Source of the DNA: Bodo saltans
Taxonomy: Eukaryota > Euglenozoa > Kinetoplastea > Eubodonida > Bodonidae
Direction of reading: 5' to 3'
Assembly (NCBI GenBank): GCA_001460835.1
Contig: CYKH01001247.1
Coordinates: forward strand, 1 to 51,873
Length of the DNA stretch: 51,873 nt
Made by a program: the position numbers and the translations under genes. Positions 1 through 9,861 of this stretch are shown here, piece by piece. Positions within the stretch are counted from its first letter, which is position 1. Each line of letters starts with the position of its first letter. The notes under the pieces were generated by a model. It did no database searches. It was given only the letters and a program-made list of their open reading frames with translations, and was not told where the DNA came from.

Positions 1-1
1 C

Positions 2-247
2 ACCAAAGATGTCGCGGGAATGAGCGAGTCTGTCAGAGAGTGGCAGCTTCGTGGTCTGCGGTTTGTGGACGCGCACCGCTCCGCCAAGCAGCCTTCATTC
101 TTACCGAAAGACACAGAGTCTATTTTATCGCTTCCTGCGCCAATAGTGATTCAGAAGCCCCCAACTCCAGGTGACAAACGCCGTCAGACGACATTCGCCG
201 AGAACGTGGAGGCGTACGCCAGGTTACGCAGACAGTCATCGAGGTAA
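2..247 (+). CDS. 3' end of an unknown protein (partial)
   Basis: The reading frame is open from the left edge of the window to the TAA at 245-247, giving about 81 visible C-terminal residues, so the gene starts outside the window. An in-frame ATG at 20 exists, but the frame is already open before it, so it is not a convincing start. The visible part is basic and Ser/Arg-rich with a proline-containing stretch (about residues 38-55) and no domain I recognise. Its strand agrees with all other genes here. Function unknown. Confidence 0.55.
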   Translation, partial: TKDVAGMSESVREWQLRGLRFVDAHRSAKQPSFLPKDTESILSLPAPIVIQKPPTPGDKRRQTTFAENVEAYARLRRQSSR

Positions 248-554
248 CGTCTCATTCGCTGCGATGATGATTGTAGTGTCTTTGAATTAATTCCGTTCTT
301 CCAGTCAACTTTCATGATTCTTTCCCTGCCCTCATTTCTTTTGGGGGAAAATAGAATGAGGTCGTCTGCGTCCTCGTGTTTACGTTACGGTGGTTACATC
401 AACGAATTGATTTTTTTTTCCTTCGGTTTTGGACGCAAAGATCCAGGATAGGGCCACAACAGAAGTCCTGTTCATCATTTTTAGAAACAAAAAAGCTGTA
501 AGCATTCGTTTAAGCAGCACGATACGGAACGAAACAATTACAACACAAATATCA
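248..554 (+). promoter_or_regulatory. Intergenic spacer with polypyrimidine tract and trans-splice acceptor
   Basis: No gene is seen here. A nine-T run at 411-419 and the pyrimidine-rich bases after it are followed by the first AG at 439-440, the arrangement expected of a kinetoplastid spliced-leader acceptor. This would give the next mRNA a 5'UTR of about 114 nt and places the frame's non-ATG upstream codons (from 429) largely outside the mRNA, supporting the ATG at 555 as the start. Confidence 0.5.
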
Positions 555-3500
555 ATGAGCTCGTCATCGAATCTTTTCATGCGGGTTGTTCTTTTCTGTA
601 TCCTTATTATGAACGACTATCTCGTTTCACTGGCATCCGCGCAGTGCTTGTGCGCCGGTTTCTCTTTCAATGGTGGCAGTTGTGCCACGGGCACGGCGAC
701 GCCTACTGTCAGCTCGTCGTGTGCAGTTTCTTCCGCAGTGACGATTTCGTATTCTCTCTCCACCATGAACTCGTGGAATATCGGCGTGAATCGATCGCGG
801 ACAGAGGTGAACGTGGCGTTGCTATCAGGGTACACATTCAGCAGTGCGGTGACGGTGTCGCTGGATATGTGCGCACCTGACGTCAGTAGCGTCCCCGACC
901 AGCGCCGCTTGACGCTCAACATCTCCGGAAATAACTTCGTTAGCGGTGCCACCCTTGCTGTGGCTCTCATCAATAGCTGTGGTGCGACGACCTCCAAGCG
1001 CAACGCAGTATATCACGCGTTCCTTGGATCAAACAACTTTTCACTTGTTAGCGTTGACATGGGTGGCACGTTTAGCACAGGCGCGGTAGCAATGAACGGA
1101 ATAGTCCCGTTTGGGCATTGGTTGTCCTTTAACCAAAATCGGCTGATTGTCTACGCGTCCAAGAGCATCACCTCCTCATCTGATGCAGCGTCGTTCGATC
1201 GCACTCTTGTTGGAGTGAGCGTGACTGGCCTCACGATGGCGGCACCCACAGCGTCAGTGGGCACTTCGTTAAATGGGGCGGACTGGTCGTTTTGTCAAAC
1301 ATTACTGCAGAACAATTGGATGATGCTGAACCTCACCATGACCAACCAAACCAGCCTTCCCCTGTGGAGAAACAGCACGTCCTTTGTGTTGGTCGGTATC
1401 GCCACCCCAACGGCCTCATCGATGGAGTCCCTCGCTCGACTGCAGATTCTATCCAACACCATCAACCTCAACATTACCACCTCGACCACGCCGATTGCGC
1501 TGCTAGGTTGGAGCAACGCGGAGACGTCATCGACCGCACCTCCCGGTCGTATCAGCGATGCCGCAGTGGGCATCCTGTGGACCTCGACCGCAGCGGCCAA
1601 CGTCACATTTCAAGCAGGAAGCATCGTGGAGTTCAATGCCAACTCAATGTACATCGCTTGTAAGAATGCCGCGGCGTATGGAATTTGGCAGGGCACCACC
1701 GAGTCGATGCTGCCAGCAACGGCTGTTGTCGTGACGCCACCGCTAGCGACGGCAGCGCCTTTTATCGTGCTATCGCCAAATGCGAAACTGCATTTCTTCA
1801 CCAACTGGTTTGCGACACCCAAACCAGATTTGGCGCGGTTTGTGTTTGCCATCGTCCTCACTTCCAGCATGGATGTGGCAACAACGAGCAGTAGCGGTAG
1901 CGGCACCCTCCGCATCGAGACCAACCAGTTGTACAACGTGGACGCGTCGCTCTTCACCAGCGGTGTCGGGATCATGATCGCGTGCCCTCAGTTCCTTGTT
2001 GGGTTCAACAGCCTCGTGTCCATTCGAGACAACCGGATGTGGGCCTTCCCTACCGTGGAGGGGAACTTATCTGCACCGACGACACTTCGAGGTGGCGCGT
2101 TCTCTGGGCTGAGCTTTGTGCCGTACTCCCTCAACACCGGCAGCGTCGCACAGTTTTCAAGTGGCGGCATTGCCCCCATCATAATGGTTGGCAGCGTATC
2201 GTTTATTGTCATCGATGGGAATATTGTGTACATCGTCGCACGCGCACTGCAGCCGACGATCATGTTCCGCAGCATCACAATCTCTGGCGCCAGCTCTGCG
2301 TGCCGCATTACTGGGAATATGCTGTTCACAACGTCAGCGCAAGAAGATCCTGCGCTGTCGGTGCGAAATGTCACCATGCACTACGGCCCCGTGGTGCTTC
2401 AGGGGGCCAAGAGTGTGTGGGTCTTTGCTAGGCAAACCGTGTACAACGAAAACTTCCTTGGGGGCATAATCGCAATGTCTGATTTTGGAGCCCTCCTTCC
2501 GGGCACTGCGACTGCGGTGTGCGCCACGTGCGAGTTGGTTATCGGATGCACAGCTCGTGGACTTTTTAGCACAGACTCCAACAGCAACCCTGGCTCCCAG
2601 CTCGAGTACGTTGTGCCCCTGTGGGGCTATGCGCCGCGACTCATCGCCGCCGCCACTCAACAACCGAGTTGTGCTAGCAGCTGCGGTACGCCAGAACTCG
2701 CTTGCTTCGTGCCAGGAACGCGAGAAGCGACGTCGTACCAGCGAAACGATTACCTCCCTGTGTGTTCGTGCCGCTGTGGTCTGGGGTACAGCTTCAACCG
2801 GCAATGCGGTCCTCCCCAAGGACTCAACTCAGGTTCCGTCAGCTTCACGAACGGCACGTTTGAGATGACGCTCACCAATACTGTCACATTGACGAAAGAT
2901 ATAACGTATTCACGCTCCACCAGTGATACCAGTACGTCGACCATCTCCATTACATCAACGGACTCCAAGACAGATACGACTACCATCACAACCTCCCACA
3001 CGGATAGCATCACCAAGAGCGAGTCTATGAGCCCGTGCTACAACTACACCGCCTGGGAAACTGACATCACATGGCCGTTTGTGCAAGTGACTCCAAACTA
3101 TTATTTCGGAAACATATCCTACACATCAATGTTTGCGACTGCACTGCCGTTGAATATTTCGCTACACCCTCCCGCTCGAGTGGGGGAGCACTGGTTTGAC
3201 TTCAACCGGCCAAATTGGAACAGTCCGATGTTCAACTTTTCTTTCGTACCGTTCGACTTCCACACAACGGAAAGCTCGATGGTCATGACGAGCGTGGAAA
3301 AGATCATCGGACTTATGTCGACGGAGTACAGCATCGCCACGGTGAAGTCCAGCAAGTACGAACAAATTCTGCTGCGTTGGTCCTTTGTGGTGACGAACTA
3401 CGTGTGCCCCCTTCGGCCGTATTTCTTTGACATTGAGCTTCAGATTACTCCCGTTCTAGTTCTCGTGGCCAACGAAACTCGCGACGCGACCGCTGCCGCG

Positions 3501-5492
3501 ATGTTCGTTGCCGCGTTGTATGGTAACGCGCCTGCTGCAGCACTCCTTGCCCGGGCTCCACTTATGACAGCCATTGTGGCGTGTTACGGCCCAATGGCTG
3601 AGTATGAAGACTCCACCAGCATGACCTTTTACCGATTTGGTTCTGTTCGTGGACAATACGCTCGAGGTGGCGTTGTTGGCAATTTAATAGCAGTGGGAGC
3701 TGTGATTGTGTTTTACCTCCTTGCATTGCTGTTCCTCTCAATTATCACTCACGTCAGCTCGATTTCCCTTGCACTTCGAAATGGCATTGAGTCGCTCCAC
3801 CTGAAGTCTATTTATGTTGGCGTCGGTTTGTGTGTCCTGCAACCCACGTTAGCCGCGGGGATTGCTCTTATCCGTAACCCAGTCGACGACAACGACAATG
3901 CAATTGGTGGAATCGCAATTGGTTTCTCTGCAGTGTACGTGCTCATCATCTGCTACAAGCTCATATTCGACATGCCGGACGTTGTTCTTGTGTACGATCT
4001 GATCCGGCCGCATCAAACGCCAAAGTCAAAGATCATCAAGTTCATTCGCTACTTCTTTTGGCCCAAGTACCACTTCCTCCCTCGTAACGACTATCGAAGA
4101 AAAATTGAACGAATGCTCTTGACGGAAGAGGAGCTCGGGAAGCCGCCAGGGACCGAAGGATCGCACGATGTATCACTCCGCCAAGAAGAAACAGAAGAAG
4201 ACAACGAAAAGCTAACAGGTCTTCTCAAGATGAGCGCCGATGAGTACACCAAGTCTCGACGATGGGAGCGCCTGAAGCTGGGAGATGTTCTCATCATCCC
4301 CCCGCCTCCGGTGAAGGAGGGCGCCGTGCTGGTGGAGCGCGAAAACAGCGACGGCGATCCGCTTGAGGATGTTGCGCTAGATGAGGTGGACATTGGCCAC
4401 GTCGAGAAGCCGGAATTTACTGACGTCTCTCGACAAGTGCAAAGTGAAATGAGCTTCGAGGACATGTTCAACACCTACGGTGCTAAGGATGGTGGCAATG
4501 ACGACGATGACCCAAACGCTGGTATGCTGGGGTTGGGTATCATCACAGAGAGTGAGCGTGCAGGACCAAAGAAAAAGGGAAAGGGCCCTTTGAATCTGAT
4601 TGAGCTTCAACGAATTGAGCGCGAAGAAGAAATTCGCAAAGCAAAGGAAGCCGCCAAAGCCGCCAGAGAGTCAAAAATCGCTGAAATCAAAGCAAAAATT
4701 GCGGCCGAGGTTGCGGCACAGCAAGCAGCTGCCCAGGAAGCCAAGGAAAAGGAAGAGGAGCGCGTCATGGTGCCGCTACAAGTCCTTGAGCTCATGCGCA
4801 TGGCGAAGTCGGACAAACACGATTGGTACGTGCTCATTCGAGGGTGGAGCCATCCCCGCTACGCGTTAGCACCGCATTTCTTTGCAGTCGTGATGGGCGT
4901 CTCTCACGGTTTTGGCGACGATTTCTGTCGACAGAGTACATCACTGCTGCTTGCCGTATTTGCCGTGGAGCTGATAGTCCTTCTCGCCACGCGACTTCGA
5001 GCAGTGGTCCTCCCCTTCCATCGAGCATGGTACATCATCACCCTCCTCTTTGGCCTCATTAGCTCGATTTGTATGATTGTAGGAAAGGAGGCTGAAGTCA
5101 ACGAAGCGCTTGATGTGGCGGCAGGCTTTGCGCTACTTTATGCGTTGTCCTGCCTGATTCGAGTGATTGTGGACGGCATTTCTACCATATTCCACATGCG
5201 TGTCAATTCCGAAAAGTCCATGTCGCTGATTGCTCGTGGCCAGGAAATTTTAGATGATGAGGAAGTCGAGCTGCACTACACCCCACCGCCTCTGCCAGTG
5301 AAACCAGAGCCGATTGAGGAGCCACCCAGGGCTCCCACTCCGCCGCCAGTGAAGCCACCAACACCTGAGCCTGTAGTGGAAGAGGAAGTAGAAGTGGATT
5401 GGGAGGACGACCCGAATCGTATCTTCAACCCCCTAGGTGACGCTGACCCTGTTCCACGAGAATCAGATCCCTATGGAGATTACACATTTTGA
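555..5492 (+). CDS. Large surface membrane protein, signal peptide plus seven TM segments
   Basis: The product is 1645 aa from the first in-frame ATG. Residues about 1-30 form a signal peptide (hydrophobic core, small residues before a Gln-Cys). A long ectodomain with many Asn-X-Ser/Thr sites follows, ending in a Cys-rich patch and then a Ser/Thr/Asp-rich stalk at about 770-825 that could be O-glycosylated. After a second extracellular block come three membrane segments near 1043-1065, 1085-1106 and 1116-1138. A charged cytosolic region of about 300 residues with a Lys/Glu/Ala coiled coil (about 1350-1400) follows, then four more segments between about 1436 and 1543 and a Pro/Glu-rich tail. 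The shape matches the large putative transmembrane surface proteins of bodonids. No enzyme motif is visible and the ligand or role is unknown. Domain limits are by eye. Confidence 0.8.
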   Translation: MSSSSNLFMRVVLFCILIMNDYLVSLASAQCLCAGFSFNGGSCATGTATPTVSSSCAVSSAVTISYSLSTMNSWNIGVNRSRTEVNVALLSGYTFSSAVTVSLDMCAPDVSSVPDQRRLTLNISGNNFVSGATLAVALINSCGATTSKRNAVYHAFLGSNNFSLVSVDMGGTFSTGAVAMNGIVPFGHWLSFNQNRLIVYASKSITSSSDAASFDRTLVGVSVTGLTMAAPTASVGTSLNGADWSFCQTLLQNNWMMLNLTMTNQTSLPLWRNSTSFVLVGIATPTASSMESLARLQILSNTINLNITTSTTPIALLGWSNAETSSTAPPGRISDAAVGILWTSTAAANVTFQAGSIVEFNANSMYIACKNAAAYGIWQGTTESMLPATAVVVTPPLATAAPFIVLSPNAKLHFFTNWFATPKPDLARFVFAIVLTSSMDVATTSSSGSGTLRIETNQLYNVDASLFTSGVGIMIACPQFLVGFNSLVSIRDNRMWAFPTVEGNLSAPTTLRGGAFSGLSFVPYSLNTGSVAQFSSGGIAPIIMVGSVSFIVIDGNIVYIVARALQPTIMFRSITISGASSACRITGNMLFTTSAQEDPALSVRNVTMHYGPVVLQGAKSVWVFARQTVYNENFLGGIIAMSDFGALLPGTATAVCATCELVIGCTARGLFSTDSNSNPGSQLEYVVPLWGYAPRLIAAATQQPSCASSCGTPELACFVPGTREATSYQRNDYLPVCSCRCGLGYSFNRQCGPPQGLNSGSVSFTNGTFEMTLTNTVTLTKDITYSRSTSDTSTSTISITSTDSKTDTTTITTSHTDSITKSESMSPCYNYTAWETDITWPFVQVTPNYYFGNISYTSMFATALPLNISLHPPARVGEHWFDFNRPNWNSPMFNFSFVPFDFHTTESSMVMTSVEKIIGLMSTEYSIATVKSSKYEQILLRWSFVVTNYVCPLRPYFFDIELQITPVLVLVANETRDATAAAMFVAALYGNAPAAALLARAPLMTAIVACYGPMAEYEDSTSMTFYRFGSVRGQYARGGVVGNLIAVGAVIVFYLLALLFLSIITHVSSISLALRNGIESLHLKSIYVGVGLCVLQPTLAAGIALIRNPVDDNDNAIGGIAIGFSAVYVLIICYKLIFDMPDVVLVYDLIRPHQTPKSKIIKFIRYFFWPKYHFLPRNDYRRKIERMLLTEEELGKPPGTEGSHDVSLRQEETEEDNEKLTGLLKMSADEYTKSRRWERLKLGDVLIIPPPPVKEGAVLVERENSDGDPLEDVALDEVDIGHVEKPEFTDVSRQVQSEMSFEDMFNTYGAKDGGNDDDDPNAGMLGLGIITESERAGPKKKGKGPLNLIELQRIEREEEIRKAKEAAKAARESKIAEIKAKIAAEVAAQQAAAQEAKEKEEERVMVPLQVLELMRMAKSDKHDWYVLIRGWSHPRYALAPHFFAVVMGVSHGFGDDFCRQSTSLLLAVFAVELIVLLATRLRAVVLPFHRAWYIITLLFGLISSICMIVGKEAEVNEALDVAAGFALLYALSCLIRVIVDGISTIFHMRVNSEKSMSLIARGQEILDDEEVELHYTPPPLPVKPEPIEEPPRAPTPPPVKPPTPEPVVEEEVEVDWEDDPNRIFNPLGDADPVPRESDPYGDYTF

Positions 5493-5817
5493 TTCACCAA
5501 CCTACAGCGGGAAGCGAACGCGCTTTGATTGTTGTGTGTTTGTCGGGTGCGATGGTGCACCTCCACGAAAACTTCCTTCTCGATTCCCCTCCCCACTCTA
5601 TGAACATGAACAAAAACGTCGTGCTGTACACCTAGAATTGTAAACTGGGGCTCGTTGTGAATTTTTTAAACAAGCATTCGCTTTGTCACGCGGTTGTTGT
5701 CGAAATCCTTCGAAAGCCTTTTATGTTGACATCTTTTTTTTTTCTTTCCTCCAACTCACGTTGCATGTTTTCAATTGCCGACTGTCTTGACAGTGCCGAT
5801 TCGAGCAGGCTTTGCAT
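5493..5817 (+). promoter_or_regulatory. Intergenic spacer with polypyrimidine tract and AG acceptors
   Basis: No gene is seen. A strong pyrimidine tract at 5732-5757 (ten Ts within it) is followed by candidate acceptors at AG 5792-5793 and AG 5807-5808. Either would leave a very short 5'UTR before the ATG at 5818. If a later AG is used, the ATG at 5881 would be the start instead. Confidence 0.45.
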
Positions 5818-8800
5818 ATGTATCGACTCATTTCGTCTCTTTTGTCATCCGAAAAAAGGAAAGTAGATCGAGTGGCTCGAATGTCCTCGAGCACTTCCGC
5901 AGCTGCGTCCAGCGGCGGCGGAGTTGCGAAGAAACGCGCGTTGCTGCTGGAAGCGCTTGGCAGTGGCACGAAGTCATCCACAGCTACAGACGTACCATGG
6001 CCTGAATCGCTGTACGACCGAGTTATGCGAACACGAATTGAAGTGGCCGATGTCTTCGACCGAGCGTCATTGGAACTTCCTGAGACAAGTGCTTCCACGC
6101 CAGCTGCGACAAACCGCACACTTCTGCGGCTGGTGGAGGCGGATATTACACGTTGCATTCAACGGCTTGCCGATGCTTTGCCCAGGTCATTGTACCAAGA
6201 AACGATATCCTCATCGATGAGGTCGGAGTACGAGGGCCAGCAAAAAGCGCTCTCCGCACAACAACATCAAATTTCTCAGCAACAGCAGCAGCTGTACAAC
6301 GCTAAACGAATTCATCAGCACGCAGCAGCGGCGATGACTGGAGAATCTTCCTTGGGTGATGGGCTGGCGTCTCCAACAGCTGGGGCCACATCGGTGCTGT
6401 CCTCCCCCTCCAGATCCAATGTTGCGTCGCGTGGCGGCACGAGCAGGGCTCGCCCAGCAAGCGCAGGCCCGCTGTCGAACGGTGGTGGGGCCGCAGCTGA
6501 CGAAACCTTTGCTGAGGCACAAATGCGACACTTGTACTCTCAGCTTCACGGAGCACGTTCCCAACTCCAACAAGAGACTCAGCGTGTTGAGGCACTCAAA
6601 GCATTTTGTATTCGGAAAGATGCCGCGGTCGATTACATTCGAGAAACGCTCCTGCAGGAGGTTGTCACACTGAAGGAACAGTTGAGGCGCCAAGATCACG
6701 ACCCAAATTTCATTTCAGAGTTTGTGACGCTTTTCGACTGCTGGAAAGTTCTGCAAGGCGACGACCCAAGTGGAGGCACTTCTGGTAATTCTGGTGAGGC
6801 GGTTCGACAAGCAAAGAAAGAGTTACAGGCCGAAGCTGCTCGTATCCAGCATCAATTTCAAATGTCGCTTCGAAAAAAAGAAGATGAGGTTGCCGATCTT
6901 CAACGGCAACTCCAGCTTGCTCAGTCGAGCTCATCCACGTTAGATAAAAAGAAATCTCAGAAGGGAAAGAAGGATTCCGACTTTCATGAGCAATTCTTGC
7001 AGCTCACAACGGACATGGCGAAAAAGGACGTCTGCATTGCCGACATGACAGAGGAGTTGAAACAGCTTCAAACAGAAGTGGCCATTGCTCAGCAGCTTGC
7101 CCGCAGCACTCGTGACCAACTCAATCGGTCGGCATTGGATATTGAGGAAGCCGTCGCGGTTCGTGATGCGGAGATTTTATCAAAGACTGAGCTGATTGCG
7201 TCGCTAGAGTTCGAGAATGCACAACTGCGTAGTGCCATGACAGAAGAGACGCTTATGGAAACAAAGCTTGGACTCTCCCAGGCAAACGATGCAATGACGT
7301 TGGTGACGCAGAAACTAGGTGCCATGGAATTGGAGCGGGAGCAGCTGCTAGCGGATAACCGGAAGTTGCACGCATCGATTGAGGCACGCGATGCTGACAT
7401 TGTTCGGCTCAGCCAGCTTAGCCAAATGGACTCGGATGACAAGACTCGTGTTCTCCTTCAACAAATTACGACGCTGCAGACAGCAGTCGCATCTGAACAC
7501 GCGCTCGTTGAGGTTGCGCAACAAAAATTGCAGACTCTTGAAACTGAGCTAGACAAGGTCTCGAGCAACTATGAAACTGCGAAGTTTGAACACACAAAGC
7601 TAAGGAGCGCTTTACGTAAAGGAATGGATGGGGCGAACAACAACAACAGCCCTCAAGCCGCTGTGATGTCCAACGCAGGAGATTCAGTCGGCGAAGCCCC
7701 ACTGCAAACACCTGAGACGCTAGATGCCCTCGATGATGCGGGGGAGGGAGACGACGTCAAAGCTATTCCGCATCAAAGCAACGTCAGCGCTGCAGGCAAT
7801 ATGCATTCAGAAGCAGCGTCCGAGGCGCTTGAGCGACGCTTGGCCAAAGAAATAGAAATGCGCAGGCGCATAAAGGCTGAAAATGACGCACTCAACGAAG
7901 AACTCGTTGCAGTGAAAAGTGAATTGAGAAGTCTTCTGTCAGAAAGAGATATGGCGGAGAAGTCACTCAGCGCATCAAATTCCGTGCGCTCTCCCAGGAA
8001 GGTGGAGAACGGGAGCAAGAGCCCTCGCCGTCGAAGTGGTAGCACCACGAAGAAACCGACTCGCGGAGACGATAATGATGAAGGTGACCTTCATCAGTTG
8101 CTCGGCGAGAAAACGCAAACCATTCTGCAGCTCGAAGCTGAGGTTGAGAGGCTGCGTAAGAAGATGACGGACGATGCAGCCTCACAGCTATTGCACCGCC
8201 CCGCAGCTACCTTCGCCTTTCATGTTGCTCCTGATGCCAACACGCAACACTCCTCAGACATTCCTACATCCGATATTCCCAATATTTTTATTGAGGCGGC
8301 GAAAGAGCCTTCGGGATCGTCAAAATCCCATGGTGGGAAGGCGGAAACAGCAAACCGAAAGAAATTTCAAAGCGATGATCACTCTCAGCCCACAGCACCT
8401 CTCGTCAATCGAACAGATGCTGGTCGCAAGCCACCACCACCTAAAGGACCCTCATCCAAAACGACATCGCCTGCTCCGCAGGTTGCGCCACCGGCACGTT
8501 CACACCAAAGAGGTGGCTCTCTTCATACGGACGGTGAGGATGCCACCTCGGTCTATCAGCCCGATGTTGAGGTCAGTCCTTTTACGGCAACATTAGCCAA
8601 TTTCCAAGAAATGGACATGATGGATGTAGGACATGGCTGGCGCGACCCCACAACAATCAGCGCAGGAGGAGGCGACATCGACGTCTCGTTTGCAGATGGC
8701 CGCGGCACGTCGCCCCCTCCACTATCCGATGCAGATGATGTGTACCACCGTGCTCTCCAAGGCGGCAGTGGACACGGACATCGCGCAACATCACACTCTG

Positions 8801-8847
8801 GAACAGTGCACACTCTGGAACAGTGTCTCCGTATGACAACAGCGTAG
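5818..8847 (+). CDS. Long coiled-coil protein, N-terminal part (frame broken by 17-bp duplication)
   Basis: From the first in-frame ATG the frame codes for 1009 aa; an alternative start is the ATG at 5881 (Met-Ser-Ser-Ser). Gln-rich (about 141-165) and Ser/Gly-rich stretches are followed by long heptad-type helices covering much of residues 240-620 and 670-790, then a Pro/Ser-rich segment. The length and coiled coils suggest a cytoskeletal or flagellar structural protein (inference; no family recognised). The natural end is not the TAG at 8845. A perfect 17-bp tandem duplication (8792-8808 and 8809-8825) shifts the frame, and skipping one copy joins this frame exactly to the one that starts at 8826. 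With both breaks in this locus removed the protein would be about 1508 aa. Confidence 0.7.
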   Translation: MYRLISSLLSSEKRKVDRVARMSSSTSAAASSGGGVAKKRALLLEALGSGTKSSTATDVPWPESLYDRVMRTRIEVADVFDRASLELPETSASTPAATNRTLLRLVEADITRCIQRLADALPRSLYQETISSSMRSEYEGQQKALSAQQHQISQQQQQLYNAKRIHQHAAAAMTGESSLGDGLASPTAGATSVLSSPSRSNVASRGGTSRARPASAGPLSNGGGAAADETFAEAQMRHLYSQLHGARSQLQQETQRVEALKAFCIRKDAAVDYIRETLLQEVVTLKEQLRRQDHDPNFISEFVTLFDCWKVLQGDDPSGGTSGNSGEAVRQAKKELQAEAARIQHQFQMSLRKKEDEVADLQRQLQLAQSSSSTLDKKKSQKGKKDSDFHEQFLQLTTDMAKKDVCIADMTEELKQLQTEVAIAQQLARSTRDQLNRSALDIEEAVAVRDAEILSKTELIASLEFENAQLRSAMTEETLMETKLGLSQANDAMTLVTQKLGAMELEREQLLADNRKLHASIEARDADIVRLSQLSQMDSDDKTRVLLQQITTLQTAVASEHALVEVAQQKLQTLETELDKVSSNYETAKFEHTKLRSALRKGMDGANNNNSPQAAVMSNAGDSVGEAPLQTPETLDALDDAGEGDDVKAIPHQSNVSAAGNMHSEAASEALERRLAKEIEMRRRIKAENDALNEELVAVKSELRSLLSERDMAEKSLSASNSVRSPRKVENGSKSPRRRSGSTTKKPTRGDDNDEGDLHQLLGEKTQTILQLEAEVERLRKKMTDDAASQLLHRPAATFAFHVAPDANTQHSSDIPTSDIPNIFIEAAKEPSGSSKSHGGKAETANRKKFQSDDHSQPTAPLVNRTDAGRKPPPPKGPSSKTTSPAPQVAPPARSHQRGGSLHTDGEDATSVYQPDVEVSPFTATLANFQEMDMMDVGHGWRDPTTISAGGGDIDVSFADGRGTSPPPLSDADDVYHRALQGGSGHGHRATSHSGTVHTLEQCLRMTTA
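8792..8825 (+). repeat. 17-bp perfect tandem duplication (A), frame-breaking
   Basis: Bases 8792-8808 and 8809-8825 are identical copies, cacactctggaacagtg. Because 17 is not a multiple of three, the upstream frame ends 22 bases later. Without one copy, codon 8806-8808 joins codon 8826 and the coiled-coil frame continues. Confidence 0.95.
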
Positions 8848-9794
8848 AGCCGCGCATTGCCGTGCTCGAAGCGTCATTGATGGATAAAGACTTGGAATTG
8901 CGGCGAGTGGTTCTCTTGAGCGCGACACAAGAGGAGGAGTTGACGGCACTGCGTGCTCGAGTTGCCGAGCAGCAAGAACAGATCCAACACTGGCACAAAG
9001 TCGCCAATGCTCCATTGTCGTTGCCTTCGTTCGCCCCACCGATCATGACAGCGTCCCGCGGAGTCTCTCCGATGACTTCCGAGTTCGACGCGCATCTGCA
9101 ACAAACATTCCAGCCTGGTGCCTTTGCGAGCCAGTTAGCAGGCGCTCGATCCACCGCGTCCTCTCCAGAAGGACTAAAGTCGCCAGTTGTCGTGGATCCG
9201 CCCTCACGCATTGCAAGCCCAGTGAGCATCATCACCGTCTCCGTCGCTTCGGCGACCCAAACGGAGCTCACCATGCTGGGGATGAACACGTTGCTGGAGA
9301 TGACGAACGCCGCACCGACCGCGCTGCACGCGAGCAACAAGGGAGCACCACCCCTCAGCAGCGCTACTCCTTCTCGCCAAGGAAGTGCTGCACATCAACG
9401 TCCATCTGCACGATCTGCTGAGTACCGCACAGCTCATGTTGCAGCTGCGGATCACACTGACAATGACTCGGACGGCGACGATCCTCCAGCCCAAGGGGGA
9501 GGGGGGGCTGTGCAGCGAGTGTTCTCTGCGCATCGCCGCGCAGTTCACACGGCAGGGTCATCGGTGAGCGTCGTCCAGAAGTCAAGCCGCGTCACCACGG
9601 AGACACAGTTCTACCTCACGGGTGACGGAGTGCAAGGAAATGGAATCTCGGCTGACTCAGATGCTGAGGATGATAACGGCGGTGACTACCGTGGATTTTT
9701 TTTTTCGCGCAGTTCACACGGCAGGGTCATCGGTGAGCGTCGTCCAGAAGTCAAGCCGCGTCACCACAGAGACACAGTTCTACCTCACCGGTGA
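8826..9794 (+). CDS. Coiled-coil protein, middle fragment of the same gene
   Basis: This frame has no credible start of its own: it opens inside the second copy of the 17-bp duplication, and its first ATG (8880) lies within a coiled coil already under way. The first about 65 residues are a strong coiled coil. The rest is Ser/Pro/Asp-rich low complexity with a G-rich run at 9495-9507. It is clearly the continuation of the upstream frame. It terminates early because a 169-bp tandem duplication shifts the frame: after 9692 the codons run into a T-run and out of frame, ending at 9794. Confidence 0.65.
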   Translation, partial: SPYDNSVEPRIAVLEASLMDKDLELRRVVLLSATQEEELTALRARVAEQQEQIQHWHKVANAPLSLPSFAPPIMTASRGVSPMTSEFDAHLQQTFQPGAFASQLAGARSTASSPEGLKSPVVVDPPSRIASPVSIITVSVASATQTELTMLGMNTLLEMTNAAPTALHASNKGAPPLSSATPSRQGSAAHQRPSARSAEYRTAHVAAADHTDNDSDGDDPPAQGGGGAVQRVFSAHRRAVHTAGSSVSVVQKSSRVTTETQFYLTGDGVQGNGISADSDAEDDNGGDYRGFFFSRSSHGRVIGERRPEVKPRHHRDTVLPHR

Positions 9795-9861
9795 CGGAGT
9801 GCAAGGAAATGGAGTCTCGGCTGACTCAGATGCTGAGGATGATACCGGCGGTGACTACCGT
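9537..9861 (+). repeat. 156-bp near-perfect tandem duplication (B) with T10 seam, frame-breaking
   Basis: Copy 1 is 9537-9692 and copy 2 is 9706-9861, separated by 13 bases (gga followed by ten T, 9693-9705). The period is 169, not a multiple of three. I count four substitutions in 156 bases (about 2.6%), two silent and two changing Ile/Val and Asn/Thr. Skipping 9693-9861 joins the middle and C-terminal frames exactly. Confidence 0.93.

Noticed and set aside
617-1003. Minus-strand ORFs inside genes here and throughout
   Set aside because: All lie opposite strong + strand genes, have no recognisable domains and no acceptor-like upstream sequence.
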